In this document: positions 52,741 through 61,826 of the stretch, piece after piece
Position numbering within the stretch: the first letter of the stretch is position 1
Layout: every line of letters begins with the position of its first letter
Source: Chitinophagales bacterium
GTDB lineage: Bacteria; Bacteroidota; Bacteroidia; Chitinophagales; Saprospiraceae
DNA: 64,000 nt
Reading direction: 5' to 3'
Assembly (NCBI GenBank): GCA_017303875.1
Contig: JAFLBP010000003.1
Location: 1-64,000 of the forward strand
Position numbers and translations under genes: made by a program
The notes under the pieces: model-generated
Database searches by the model: none
What the model was told of the DNA's origin: nothing
What the model saw: only the letters and a program-made list of their open reading frames with translations

Positions 52741-54248
52741 TGATGACTGCTTGGGCCAAGGAAATTGGTTTTAACCGCATCAATTTTTTTATCATTGCTG
52801 TATACGTCAATGAGTATCTGAGTTTTGCGACCGGTCAGGTTCTCATTGGGCATTTCGAGGAAGAAGACCCCTTCTACCCTGCCACCTTTGGGAATGGTAG
52901 TAAGGCTGGCACCGACAAACTGAATTTTCGCGCCCGGCGTAACCGGCTGGATACTAAGCGGAAACTCCTTATTACTCTTGTTGATGATCTTGTAGGTATA
53001 CAGGTTGGTGATATGGCCGTCTTCTTTTTGCTGGAACAGTTGGCCCGGTGAGCGCAGGATGATGGTTTCTACCTGACCGCGGTTGGTCAGCAGTATCACG
53101 TCGAGCGTCAGCAGGGCAAACAGTACGAAAGAATAGGCCCATACGCGCGGGGTGAAGATTTTGCGCTTGCCGGCTTCAATACCTGCCATGGAATCATAGC
53201 GGATCAGGCCGCGGGGCTTACTCACCTTATCCATGATACCGTCGCAGGCATCAATACAAGCGGTACAGTTGGTGCATTCGAGCTGTGTACCGTTGCGAAT
53301 ATCGATACCGGTAGGGCAAACGGCGATACAGAGCTTACAGTCGATACAATCGCCGTGCACAGCCGCTTTGATCTGATCTACCGGATTGGCGGCAGCGGAT
53401 TCACTCAAAGCAGCGCTATCCGTTTTGGCTTCGGCAGCTTTGCTTTTCTTCATTTTGCCGCGCGGTTCCCCGCGTTTGTGATCGTATGCAACTACGATAC
53501 TGTCTTTTACCAACAGTACTCCTTGCAGGCGACCATAAGGACAGATCGTGGTACAGACCTGTTCGCGCAGGCGGGAAAACACGCCAAAAAAGAGGAAGGA
53601 AAAAACCAGCATTGCCACAAAACCGCCGGTATGTTTGCCGATGGGTTCGCTGACAATCTTCAACACCTCGTCCATTCCGATGATATATGCCAGGAAGTAA
53701 TTGGATACTACCACGGCTATGGCGAAGAAGACGATATTTTTAATCGTCTTTTTGCGGATTTTTTCCTTCGTCCAGGGTCCTTGATTCAATTTGCGTTGCT
53801 CTCCGGCATCTCCTTCAATCCAGTATTCGATACGTCGGAAAAACATTTCCATGAATACCGTTTGCGGGCATACCCATCCGCAGAACAATCGGCCGTAGAC
53901 CACCGTAAACAGGATAATAAACACCACCATGGTCAGCATGGCAAGGCCAAAGAGGTGAAAATCCTGCGGGGTAAACAAAAGGCCAAAAAGTACGAATCGG
54001 CGTTCCAGCACATTAAACTGGAGGAATTGCTCCCCATCTACCTTAATAAAAGGAATGATGAGAAATAATGCCAGGAAGATAAAGCTGACCAATGCCCGGG
54101 CATTGTAGAAACGACCGGACGGCTTTTTTGGATACAGCCAAACGCGTTTGCCGTCTTTATCCACCGTTGCGATACTATCGCGGTATTCTTCGGTGTCGAC
54201 AACGACGTCGAGGTGCTGTAAATGGTCGGGTGCTTGATCAGTTCCCAT
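52737..54248 (-). CDS. ccoG: Cytochrome c oxidase accessory protein CcoG
   Basis: 503 residues. Four to five membrane helices (for example LVSFIFLALFLIIPFIKV, LTMVVFIILFTVVYGRLFCGWVCPQTVFME) and a cytosolic ferredoxin-like part with CIDCKLCIAVCPTGIDIRNG and LECTNCTACIDACD, which bind two 4Fe-4S clusters. The C-terminus is an Ig-like periplasmic domain. CcoG is required for cbb3 maturation, probably in copper reduction. The final residues and stop (HQ, then TGA) are at the edge of a family A array. Confidence 0.93.
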   Translation of the reverse strand: MGTDQAPDHLQHLDVVVDTEEYRDSIATVDKDGKRVWLYPKKPSGRFYNARALVSFIFLALFLIIPFIKVDGEQFLQFNVLERRFVLFGLLFTPQDFHLFGLAMLTMVVFIILFTVVYGRLFCGWVCPQTVFMEMFFRRIEYWIEGDAGEQRKLNQGPWTKEKIRKKTIKNIVFFAIAVVVSNYFLAYIIGMDEVLKIVSEPIGKHTGGFVAMLVFSFLFFGVFSRLREQVCTTICPYGRLQGVLLVKDSIVVAYDHKRGEPRGKMKKSKAAEAKTDSAALSESAAANPVDQIKAAVHGDCIDCKLCIAVCPTGIDIRNGTQLECTNCTACIDACDGIMDKVSKPRGLIRYDSMAGIEAGKRKIFTPRVWAYSFVLFALLTLDVILLTNRGQVETIILRSPGQLFQQKEDGHITNLYTYKIINKSNKEFPLSIQPVTPGAKIQFVGASLTTIPKGGRVEGVFFLEMPNENLTGRKTQILIDVYSNDKKIDAVKTNFLGPSSHQ

Positions 54249-54282
54249 AACAGAATGGAATCAAAAACTGAAAAATTGTGAT

Positions 54283-55254
54283 TTATTTGCTTTCGGCGCC
54301 GGTAGCAGCAGGTTTGGTAGCGGTCGTATCGGCAGCGGGGGCTGCTGCTTCATCTTTCCAGATATCACCCTGCGGGGCTTTGGCATTCGGCGGGTTGGTG
54401 CCTTGTTTGCTCAGAATGAACGACGCAACCTTCTGGATGTCCGATGCACGCAAAGTTTTTTCCCAGGCCACCATACCCTTATCAGGCACGCCGACTTTGA
54501 TGGTTTTGAAGACATTTTTAATGCCGCCGCCGTGAATCCAGTTCTGGTCGGTCAGGTTCGGACCGATACCACCTTCAAGCGCTTGTCCATGACAAGCAGC
54601 ACAGTTGCTGGTATAAATGGTTTCACCCTGTGCCACTACCGCTGCATCAGTCAATAAGGTTACGCTGTTTTCATCTACCATATTGGCACTGCCGGCAGAA
54701 GCGATGGCGATTTCCTTTTTGGCTTTTTCCATGTCCATTTTGTATTCTTCCGAAGAAGACGGGCCGCTACCGCCGAAGTGGTAGTAGAACATGTAAATAG
54801 CCGACCAGATGATGGTAACAATAAAGAGGTTAACCCACCACGGCGGAAGGCTGTTGTCTAACTCGCGGATACCATCGTAATCGTGGTGCAGGTCGATGTC
54901 TGCTTCGCGCTCGATCGGCACCGGGTTTTCCCAGTACTTTTTGCGCATTTTTGTCCAGAAATCATCCTCTTTGGGTTGGAGGGAAGCAACATCATCTGGC
55001 AGATTTACCCCATTGCGTTGTGCTTCCAGCGTGAGTACACGCTTGTACAGGAATTGATTGACGCGCACCACATAAGCCATGGCCACGATAAAGAGCAGGG
55101 CGCCAATGGCCCCTAAAACCCAGGTCATAATCCGGGCGAATTCACCGGTCGGGTCGGCTGCAGGAGCTGCTGCGGCATCAGCCACCTGGCTCCAGGCACT
55201 GCCAGCCACACTCAGCATCACGACCAGCGTAAGCAAGTATTTTAAAGATTTCAT
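54283..55254 (-). CDS. ccoP: cbb3 oxidase subunit III (CcoP), single heme
   Basis: 323 residues. An N-terminal signal-like helix, a second helix near residues 35-60, then the CcoP helix region (LPPWWVNLFIVTIIWSAIYMFYY), and one heme-c motif CAACHGQ near residue 217 with the Met ligand in GMVAW. Canonical proteobacterial CcoP has two c-type hemes; here only one is present, as in other Bacteroidota. The last 30 residues are Ala- and Pro-rich. It transfers electrons to CcoNO. Confidence 0.92.
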   Translation of the reverse strand: MKSLKYLLTLVVMLSVAGSAWSQVADAAAAPAADPTGEFARIMTWVLGAIGALLFIVAMAYVVRVNQFLYKRVLTLEAQRNGVNLPDDVASLQPKEDDFWTKMRKKYWENPVPIEREADIDLHHDYDGIRELDNSLPPWWVNLFIVTIIWSAIYMFYYHFGGSGPSSSEEYKMDMEKAKKEIAIASAGSANMVDENSVTLLTDAAVVAQGETIYTSNCAACHGQALEGGIGPNLTDQNWIHGGGIKNVFKTIKVGVPDKGMVAWEKTLRASDIQKVASFILSKQGTNPPNAKAPQGDIWKDEAAAPAADTTATKPAATGAESK

Positions 55255-55306
55255 TGTGTTTCGAATTTTTTGATGACAGCAAATGAAGGATCAATGAACG
55301 GATGTC

Positions 55307-55465
55307 TTAATCCTCAAGCGGCAATTGGGCCATACGGTTCATCTCGGCTTTGTTACCGATAAATGCGCGGATGGCAACGAAGCTAAACACGCTAAAAAAC
55401 AGCAGGAGCGTGCCAATGGCGAACCATTCGATGCCTTCAACGGATTGCAGCAGGTACTTGTACAT
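55307..55465 (-). CDS. ccoQ: CcoQ-like small membrane subunit
   Basis: 52 residues, too short for an automatic ORF list. MYKYLLQSVEGIEWFAIG is followed by one membrane helix (TLLLFFSVFSFVAIRAF) and the polar tail NKAEMNRMAQLPLED. Size, topology and its place between ccoNO and ccoP identify it as the small subunit IV of cbb3 oxidase. The sequence of CcoQ is poorly conserved, so the identification rests mainly on context. Confidence 0.8.
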   Translation of the reverse strand: MYKYLLQSVEGIEWFAIGTLLLFFSVFSFVAIRAFIGNKAEMNRMAQLPLED

Positions 55466-55538
55466 CTTGTTTCTTTATGTTAACCCTCCCCGCGGCAGGC
55501 GCTTTTGAGGCGCCTGCCTTGTGAAGGTTGGTTTTAGT

Positions 55539-57689
55539 TTATTTTTTAGCGGCAGCTTCCACCTTGATGTCGGTGCCAAGACGTTGGAGATAGGCAATAA
55601 GCGCTACAATCTCCTTGTTTTCAATGCCCTGATCCTTGATGTCCTGTTCGGCAAGGCGTTTGGCTACCTCACGGGCTTGTGCCTGTGCATTGGCAATGGC
55701 CTCGTTTTCAAAACCTTCCGGATACGGTGTGCCGAGGGTGCGCAGGGCGCCGATTTTGGCAGGCAGCTCGCTCAGGTCGAGGTCGGTTTCCAGCAATGCA
55801 GCATAAGACGGCATGATAGAACCGGGAGAAGTACTGGTTGGATCCAGCATGTGGTTGTAGTGCCAGCTGTCGGTACGTTTGTTACCACCTTCGCGCCAGA
55901 GATCCGGACCGGTACGTTTGCTACCCCACAGGAACGGACGGTCGTAAATGTACTCACCGCTCTTGGAATATTCGCCATAACGCTCGGTTTCACTGCGGAA
56001 AGGACGCACTTGCTGAGAGTGGCAACCTACGCAGCCTTCGCGGATGTAAAGGTCACGGCCTGTCAGTTCAAGCGGCGTGTAAGGCTTAACCGATGCAATT
56101 TTCGGCACCTGGCTTTCCATGAAAGCCATCGGGATAATTTGTACGATACCACCAACAGAGATCAGCAGGGTGCTCCAGAGCAACATTTGCATCGGGCGAC
56201 CTTCAATCCAGCGGTGCCAGTATTCGCCTTTGGTAAAGGTTGCAGGACCAATTTCGCGGGCAGGTGCTTCTGCGGCTTCATTGGCCAGGAAGTTGCCTTG
56301 TGCAGCAGTTTTAAAGAGGTTGTAAACCCCTACTACCGTACCCACAAAGAACAAGGTACCACCCAGTGCGCGGATTGCATACAGCGGAATGAGCTGCGTA
56401 ACGGTATCTAAGAAGTTACCCCATACCAGCGTGCCTTCCGGCGTAAATTCTTTCCACATCATGGCCTGCGTCCAACCGGCCCAGTACATCGGGATGGCGT
56501 AAAACGCAATACCCAGCGAACCTAACCAGAAGTGAATGTTGGCCATTTTTACACTATATAATGTGGTGCGATACATACGCGGCCACAGCCAGTACAGCAC
56601 ACCAAAAGTCAGGAAACCATTCCAGCCCAAAGCGCCAACGTGTACGTGGGCAATGGTCCAGTCGGTAAAGTGGCTAATGGCATTGATACTTTTTACTGAA
56701 AGCATCGGACCCTCAAAAGTAGCCATACCGTAAGCGGAAACGGCTACTACCATGAATTTCAACACAGGATCCTGACGAACTCGGTCCCAGGCGCCACGAA
56801 GTGTCAGCAGACCGTTCAGCATACCACCCCAGGACGGTGCGATCAGCATAATGGAAAACACCGTACCAAGCGACTGCACCCAGTCGGGCAGCGAAGAGTA
56901 CAGCAAGTGGTGCGGACCGGCCCAGATATAGATGAAAATCAAGGCCCAGAAGTGGATAATAGAAAGTTTATAGGAGTAAACCGGACGGTTGGCGGCCTTG
57001 GGCATGAAGTAGTACATGATGCCCAGATACGGCGTCGTCAGGAAGAAAGCCACCGCGTTGTGGCCATACCACCACTGCACCAATGCATCCTGTACACCTG
57101 AAAAGAGGGTGTAAGAACCAAACAGGCTGTACGGCAACTCAAAACTGCGCACAATGTGCAGCACGGCAACCGTTACCCAGGTGGCAATGTAGAACCAAAT
57201 GGCTACATAAATGTGCGATTCGCGGCGTTTGATGATGGTACCAAACATATTGATACCAAAAACCACCCAAACCAATGTGATCAGCAAGTCAACCGGCCAG
57301 GGTAATTCAGCATACTCCGAACTGGTGGTAAAACCCATTGGCAGCGTATATGCCGCCAGCAGGATAACAACCTGCCAACTCCAGAAGTGAATCCACGAAA
57401 GTTTGTCGCTGAACATGCGTGTCTTCAACAGGCGTTGCAGCGAGTAATAGATACCCATGAAAATACCATTACCCACAAATGCAAAAATCACCGCATTGGT
57501 GTGCAGCGGACGCAAACGCCCGAAAGTGAAATAAGGAATCCCAGATTCACTGAGATTCAACTGAGGGAAAATGAGGTCGAAGGCCAAAATAAGCCCCACC
57601 AGCATCCCGACAAGCGACCAGATAAACGAAGCCATACCAAAGGCCCGCACTATCTTGTTGTCGTACTGAAATTGTTCAATTCTGCTCAT
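55539..57689 (-). CDS. ccoN: Fused cbb3 oxidase subunits I and II (CcoN-CcoO)
   Basis: 716 residues. Residues about 1-490 form the 12-helix catalytic subunit with the heme and copper His ligands (RPLHTNAVIFAFVGNG, WYGHNAVAFFLTTPYLG, WAGPHHLLYSSLPDWVQ, DWTIAHVHVGALGWNG). Residues about 530-716 form the membrane-anchored cytochrome c subunit CcoO with the heme site CVGCHSQQVRPFRSE and the Met ligand in GSIMPSYAALL. The fusion is typical of Bacteroidota. The enzyme reduces oxygen to water at very low oxygen. Confidence 0.95.
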   Translation of the reverse strand: MSRIEQFQYDNKIVRAFGMASFIWSLVGMLVGLILAFDLIFPQLNLSESGIPYFTFGRLRPLHTNAVIFAFVGNGIFMGIYYSLQRLLKTRMFSDKLSWIHFWSWQVVILLAAYTLPMGFTTSSEYAELPWPVDLLITLVWVVFGINMFGTIIKRRESHIYVAIWFYIATWVTVAVLHIVRSFELPYSLFGSYTLFSGVQDALVQWWYGHNAVAFFLTTPYLGIMYYFMPKAANRPVYSYKLSIIHFWALIFIYIWAGPHHLLYSSLPDWVQSLGTVFSIMLIAPSWGGMLNGLLTLRGAWDRVRQDPVLKFMVVAVSAYGMATFEGPMLSVKSINAISHFTDWTIAHVHVGALGWNGFLTFGVLYWLWPRMYRTTLYSVKMANIHFWLGSLGIAFYAIPMYWAGWTQAMMWKEFTPEGTLVWGNFLDTVTQLIPLYAIRALGGTLFFVGTVVGVYNLFKTAAQGNFLANEAAEAPAREIGPATFTKGEYWHRWIEGRPMQMLLWSTLLISVGGIVQIIPMAFMESQVPKIASVKPYTPLELTGRDLYIREGCVGCHSQQVRPFRSETERYGEYSKSGEYIYDRPFLWGSKRTGPDLWREGGNKRTDSWHYNHMLDPTSTSPGSIMPSYAALLETDLDLSELPAKIGALRTLGTPYPEGFENEAIANAQAQAREVAKRLAEQDIKDQGIENKEIVALIAYLQRLGTDIKVEAAAKK

Positions 57690-57743
57690 AAGGTGTTGAA
57701 TATGATTTTACCACCGGCCGTCGAATGGCCGAAAAACTTTTTT

Positions 57744-57923
57744 TCAGGCTTCTTCTTTGGAGGGATTCGGAGTGATTTCAGCTTGCTGCTCCTCAAAAAG
57801 GATGCGCACCGCTGGTGTATAATCGTCGTCGAACTGCCCGTTTTTTGCCGCCCACAGGTAAACCAGCAGGAAGCCGGCAGCCAACATCAAACTCAAAAGA
57901 ATCAACAAAAGCATGATTTTCAT
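57744..57923 (-). CDS. ccoS: cbb3 oxidase maturation protein CcoS
   Basis: 59 residues: MKIMLLLILLSLMLAAGFLLVYLW is the single helix, followed by AAKNGQFDD, which closely matches the CcoS signature WAxxxGQFDD, and an acidic tail. It is the first gene of the cluster read on the minus strand. CcoS helps insert heme and copper. No ccoI copper ATPase is found beside it. Confidence 0.9.
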   Translation of the reverse strand: MKIMLLLILLSLMLAAGFLLVYLWAAKNGQFDDDYTPAVRILFEEQQAEITPNPSKEEA

Positions 57924-57954
57924 AACAAGAAATAGTTTGCTTTTAAAACCGGCT

Positions 57955-57999
57955 CAAAGATGCGTAGCACGCGAAAGCTTATTTGATGACCTGCATCAA
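57955..57999 (-). promoter_or_regulatory. Putative Fnr/Crp-type operator and promoter of the cbb3 cluster
   Basis: The dyad TTGATGACCTGCATCAA (57983-57999) has 6-bp arms like the TTGAT...ATCAA half-sites of Fnr. On the minus strand CATCTTTG (57962-57955) resembles a -7 element. The expected transcript start near 57949 would place the dyad centre at about -42, the classical activation position. Confidence 0.5.
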
Positions 58000-58019
58000 G
58001 CATCGTGGTGACTTTTGTT

Positions 58020-58505
58020 CAGTGAGCAGTTATCAGTCAACAGTGAGCAGTTATCAGTCAGCAGTGAGCAGTGAGCAGTGAGCAGTTTTCAGTCAGCAGT
58101 GAGCAGTGAGCAGTGAGCAGTGAGCAGGGAGGCAATCATGTTCACTGACAACTGCTCACCGATAACTGTTGACTGATAACTGCTCACCGATAACTGTTGA
58201 CTGATAACTGTTGACTGATAACTGCTCACTGATAACTGTTGACTGATAACTGTTGACTGATAACTGCTCACTGATAACTGCTCACTGATAACTTACGCCT
58301 GGCTACCCGGATAACCTGAAAAATCTGCGCGATCTGCGCGTAAATCCGCGTATTCTGCGGGAAATTGATCTTCGGGGTTTATACCGATAAAAATTTTAAC
58401 CCGGGCACCTCAGGGGTTTAATACAAAAAGGGCACAGATCATGCACACAGAAGGTACTGAATCTGTACCCTTCTGCATGTATCACCTGTGCCCTTCTGAG
58501 TAATA
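58020..58505. repeat. Family A arrays plus a family B remnant
   Basis: Sense A units (58020-58125) and inverted units (58140-58292) form a long palindrome. After an unremarkable stretch a short B palindrome lies at 58430-58500. The whole gap 57924-58643 has no gene. Confidence 0.85.
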
Positions 58506-58536
58506 AGGGTACAAAAACCTATTCACCCCACTAAAA

Positions 58537-58579
58537 AAGCTTTTGGCCGGACAAGCCGCTCACGCCCGGCCAAAAGCTT
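58537..58579 (-). terminator. Rho-independent terminator of the RND operon
   Basis: AAGCTTTTGGCCGG (58537-58550) and its exact complement (58566-58579) form a 14-bp stem; on the minus strand a T-run follows at 58538-58533. It lies about 65 bp after the pump gene stop. Confidence 0.8.
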
Positions 58580-58609
58580 CACTCCGTTCAGCATGACAAC
58601 CTCACTAAT

Positions 58610-58680
58610 AACTGTACACTGCTGACTGTTCACTGATAACTGTTCACTGCTGACTGCTGACTGATAACTGTTCACTGACA
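58610..58680. repeat. Family A array covering the RND pump stop
   Basis: Units of the type AACTGTTCACTG and TGCTGACTG from 58610 to 58680. They code for the last ten or so residues of the pump protein. Confidence 0.88.
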
Positions 58681-61600
58681 GCCGGTGCCAGTAATTTGTA
58701 CAAAACCGGCGTAACAATACGCGAGAGCAGGGTTGAGGAAATCAGACCGCCAATCAGCACGTACGCCAGCGGCGAGTACAGCGGATTTTCCTCAATGGCC
58801 AGCGGAATCAGGCCGCCAATGGCCGTCAGGGAGGTCAGCAAAATCGGGACAAAACGAATTTCACCGGCCTCCTGAATGGCTTCATCCAGGCTGCGGCCTT
58901 CAGTGCGCAACTGATTGGTAAAATCGACCAATAAAATGGAGTTTTTCACCTCAATCCCCATCAATGCAATCAAACCAACCACAACCGTAAAGGAAAACGG
59001 ATAACCGGTTGCCAGCAAAATCAATACCGCGCCAATAATGCCCAGCGGAATGACGGAAAGTACCACCAACGTGCTTTTGAATGTACCAAACTCAAGGATC
59101 AGCACCGCCAGCAAACCAAAAATGGTAATCATAATGATGGTTCCCATACCACCAAAGGAGCGCTGCGCCGATTCGGCCTCACCAGCCATCACAAAACTAT
59201 AGCCCTCCGGAAGTTTGATCCCCTCAAGTTTCTTGTTCAGGTCGTTGATGATGCTGATGGCGCTGTAGCCGTTTTTCACGAATGCGCTGACCAGCGTGTA
59301 GCGCGCTTTGTTGTAGTGCGTAATGGTATTGGGAGATGGTTTGAACTGCACCTCTGCCAGCTGACTGAGCGGCACGGAGAGTCCCGTTACGCCATTTACA
59401 TACACCTTATTTAAGGCGTCAATATTGGAAAACACGCCCTGCCGGGGCACCGTAACGACAATATCATAGGCTTCTCCGTTGTCTGCTGCCGTAAATTCTC
59501 CGGCGCTCAGTCCCGCAATGCTCAGGCGAACCATGCGGTCAATTTCAGCAATGGGCACACCCAGCATACTGGCCTTTTCCTTATTGATGCGCACCTGCAA
59601 ATCCGTTTTGATGATGGAAATCGGATTGTCGATGTACATCGTGCCTTCGGTGTTCTCCAGCAGGGTTTCCACTTTGCCGGCAATATTGCGCAGGGTATCG
59701 AGGTTTTCCCCAAAAACACGCACCACCACAGGCGCTTCAATTGGTGGTCCCTGCTCAAAATTCTTCACATTGATCACCGCGCCCGGTATATTCTTGAGTT
59801 GCTCCCGCAAGGTTTCAATCAGCTTCACCTTCACCGGCGGCGGCGTGCGGTCCATCAGTTGTACGAATATTTGTCCGTAATCCGGACTTTCAATTTCCCG
59901 AATCACATTGTAGTAGATACGCGGATTGCCACGCCCTACATTACTCGCATACCAGGTGATAAGTTGCTGATTTTCAATAGCACTTTTATCTTTCCAGGTA
60001 TAATAATTGGGCATAATGCTGTCTTCACCGTACAAGTGTCGCTGGTTAAAACCAGGTACCAGATACTGATTCAACACAGAATCCACAAGGCGCGTAACCT
60101 TGTCGGTCTGCTCCATATTGGTGCCCGCAGCCATTTCCACATCCACATAAAACATCGGGCGTTCGCTGGCAGGAAATACCGCAAAACCAGCCCGGCCGGC
60201 AAGGGACATAACACCGCCAAGAATCAATACCGCTGCAAGCAGGGTTATTACCGGATGGCGCAGACCGGCGTTCAGCAAACGCGCATAACTTTTTGAAATC
60301 AGCCATTTCATGCCGCGCAGAAACACATTTCCCCTCGGATCTTCATGTTCCGCCAAAATACGGCTGCCCAAAAACGGCACAATCGTGAGGGAAACAAAAA
60401 GGGAGGCCAGCACCGTAGTAACCACCGCCATTGGCAGGCTTCGGATAAAATCACCCGAGGCATCCGGCAAAAACACTAAGGGCAAAAAGGCCAGAATCAA
60501 GGTAGCTGTGCAGCCCAGCACCGCCAGTCCGATTTGCTTGGTCGCCAATATGGCCGCCTCCTTCCTCGAATGCCCTTCCCGCAGCCAGCGTTCAATGTTT
60601 TCCACCACCACAATCGAGTCGTCGACCAATATCCCGAGCGAAATAATCAGCCCCACAATACTGAGCTGGTTGAGCGAATAGCCCATTTGATCGAGGGTAA
60701 ACAATCCAATAGCGATACTCAGCGGAATGGAGATCATTACCACCAGTGAAGCGCGCCAGCCCAAAGGAATCAGGGTGATGAGTACCAGCAGGATGGCGAT
60801 GGCAAAATCTTTGACAAAACGCGACAAACGCTTGGTCACCGAGTCGTTCTGATCAAAAACACGCTGGTAATCCATATTGGAAGGCAAATCCGCACGAAAG
60901 GCGGCTACCGTACTGTTCACCTGCGCCCCCACTTCATTGATATTTTGCTCATCTTTCATGCGGGTCGTCACCCAGACGCTGCGCACCCCGTTCAGGCGGG
61001 CGTAATGGCGCGGCTCTTCATAGGCAAAATCCACCCGTGCCAGATCGCGCAGGTACACAATCGAGCCACCGGCAGCATTGATAATTGTATTGCGGATTTC
61101 ATCAATATCCTGGTAGTCGCCGCTGGTTTCCACAAAAAACATCCGATCGCCGGCATTGACCGCGCCACCGGGAATAGACACATTTTCGCTCTGCATGGCC
61201 CCCAGCACGCGGCTGAGCGGAATATTCAAAGCGGCCATTTTGGGTAAATCAAGGTCTATGCGCACCTGTTTTTTGGGAAAACCCCAGGTATCGGCGCCTT
61301 TCACGCCCGGTATTTTTTCTAATACTTCCTCCAGGCGTTCCGCTTCCCGGCGCAACTCCTCCCAGGTGGCAGTTTCACTCACCAACGCGGATTGTAAAAT
61401 GGCGACATCCGAAGCAGAGAAGCGTTGAATGCGCACACTGTACAAATCTTCGGGCAATTCAGGGCGCAGGGCATTTACCTCCCGGATGACCTCCTCGTAT
61501 TTTTTATCCCCATCCTGCCCGTGCAAAAACTCGATGGTCATCAGCATCACGCCGTTCAGGGAAAGCGAACGCATCCGGTCAATATTTTCCAGTGCGCCCA

Positions 61601-61811
61601 ATTTCTCCTCTACTTTGTCGGTAATTTTCTCTTCAATTTCGGCAGGGCCGGCGCCGGGATAAACAATGACCACATTGAAGCCCGGCGGCGAAAACTTGGG
61701 GTCTTCAGCCCGGGGCATATTGAACAGTGAGCCTAAGCCTAAAGCCATTACCGCCAAAAAGACGATAAACGTAAACTGGCTGTTTTTTACGGAAAATTCA
61801 GTAATTTTCAT
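58644..61811 (-). CDS. RND-family efflux pump (HAE1 type)
   Basis: 1055 residues, the usual size for an AcrB/MexB-like inner membrane pump. Features: the N-terminal helix (FTFIVFLAVMALGLGSL), YPGAGPAEIEEKITDKVEEKLG, the central helices with LGILVDDSIVVVENIERWLREG carrying the two Asp of the proton relay, and the last helix group (GLIALMGIEVKNSILLVDFTNQ). Drives drugs or organic molecules out with proton motive force through adaptor and TolC. The substrate is unknown. The final residues (SEQLSVSSQQ) derive from a family A repeat, beyond the expected end after LLYKLLAPA-like helix. Confidence 0.93.
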   Translation of the reverse strand: MKITEFSVKNSQFTFIVFLAVMALGLGSLFNMPRAEDPKFSPPGFNVVIVYPGAGPAEIEEKITDKVEEKLGALENIDRMRSLSLNGVMLMTIEFLHGQDGDKKYEEVIREVNALRPELPEDLYSVRIQRFSASDVAILQSALVSETATWEELRREAERLEEVLEKIPGVKGADTWGFPKKQVRIDLDLPKMAALNIPLSRVLGAMQSENVSIPGGAVNAGDRMFFVETSGDYQDIDEIRNTIINAAGGSIVYLRDLARVDFAYEEPRHYARLNGVRSVWVTTRMKDEQNINEVGAQVNSTVAAFRADLPSNMDYQRVFDQNDSVTKRLSRFVKDFAIAILLVLITLIPLGWRASLVVMISIPLSIAIGLFTLDQMGYSLNQLSIVGLIISLGILVDDSIVVVENIERWLREGHSRKEAAILATKQIGLAVLGCTATLILAFLPLVFLPDASGDFIRSLPMAVVTTVLASLFVSLTIVPFLGSRILAEHEDPRGNVFLRGMKWLISKSYARLLNAGLRHPVITLLAAVLILGGVMSLAGRAGFAVFPASERPMFYVDVEMAAGTNMEQTDKVTRLVDSVLNQYLVPGFNQRHLYGEDSIMPNYYTWKDKSAIENQQLITWYASNVGRGNPRIYYNVIREIESPDYGQIFVQLMDRTPPPVKVKLIETLREQLKNIPGAVINVKNFEQGPPIEAPVVVRVFGENLDTLRNIAGKVETLLENTEGTMYIDNPISIIKTDLQVRINKEKASMLGVPIAEIDRMVRLSIAGLSAGEFTAADNGEAYDIVVTVPRQGVFSNIDALNKVYVNGVTGLSVPLSQLAEVQFKPSPNTITHYNKARYTLVSAFVKNGYSAISIINDLNKKLEGIKLPEGYSFVMAGEAESAQRSFGGMGTIIMITIFGLLAVLILEFGTFKSTLVVLSVIPLGIIGAVLILLATGYPFSFTVVVGLIALMGIEVKNSILLVDFTNQLRTEGRSLDEAIQEAGEIRFVPILLTSLTAIGGLIPLAIEENPLYSPLAYVLIGGLISSTLLSRIVTPVLYKLLAPAVSEQLSVSSQQ

Positions 61812-61826
61812 AGTATTCCGGGTAAA

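Noticed and set aside
58089..58271. 60-residue frame of the type SSYQSTVISQQLSV
   Set aside because: It consists only of family A units; the composition reflects the repeat and not a gene.
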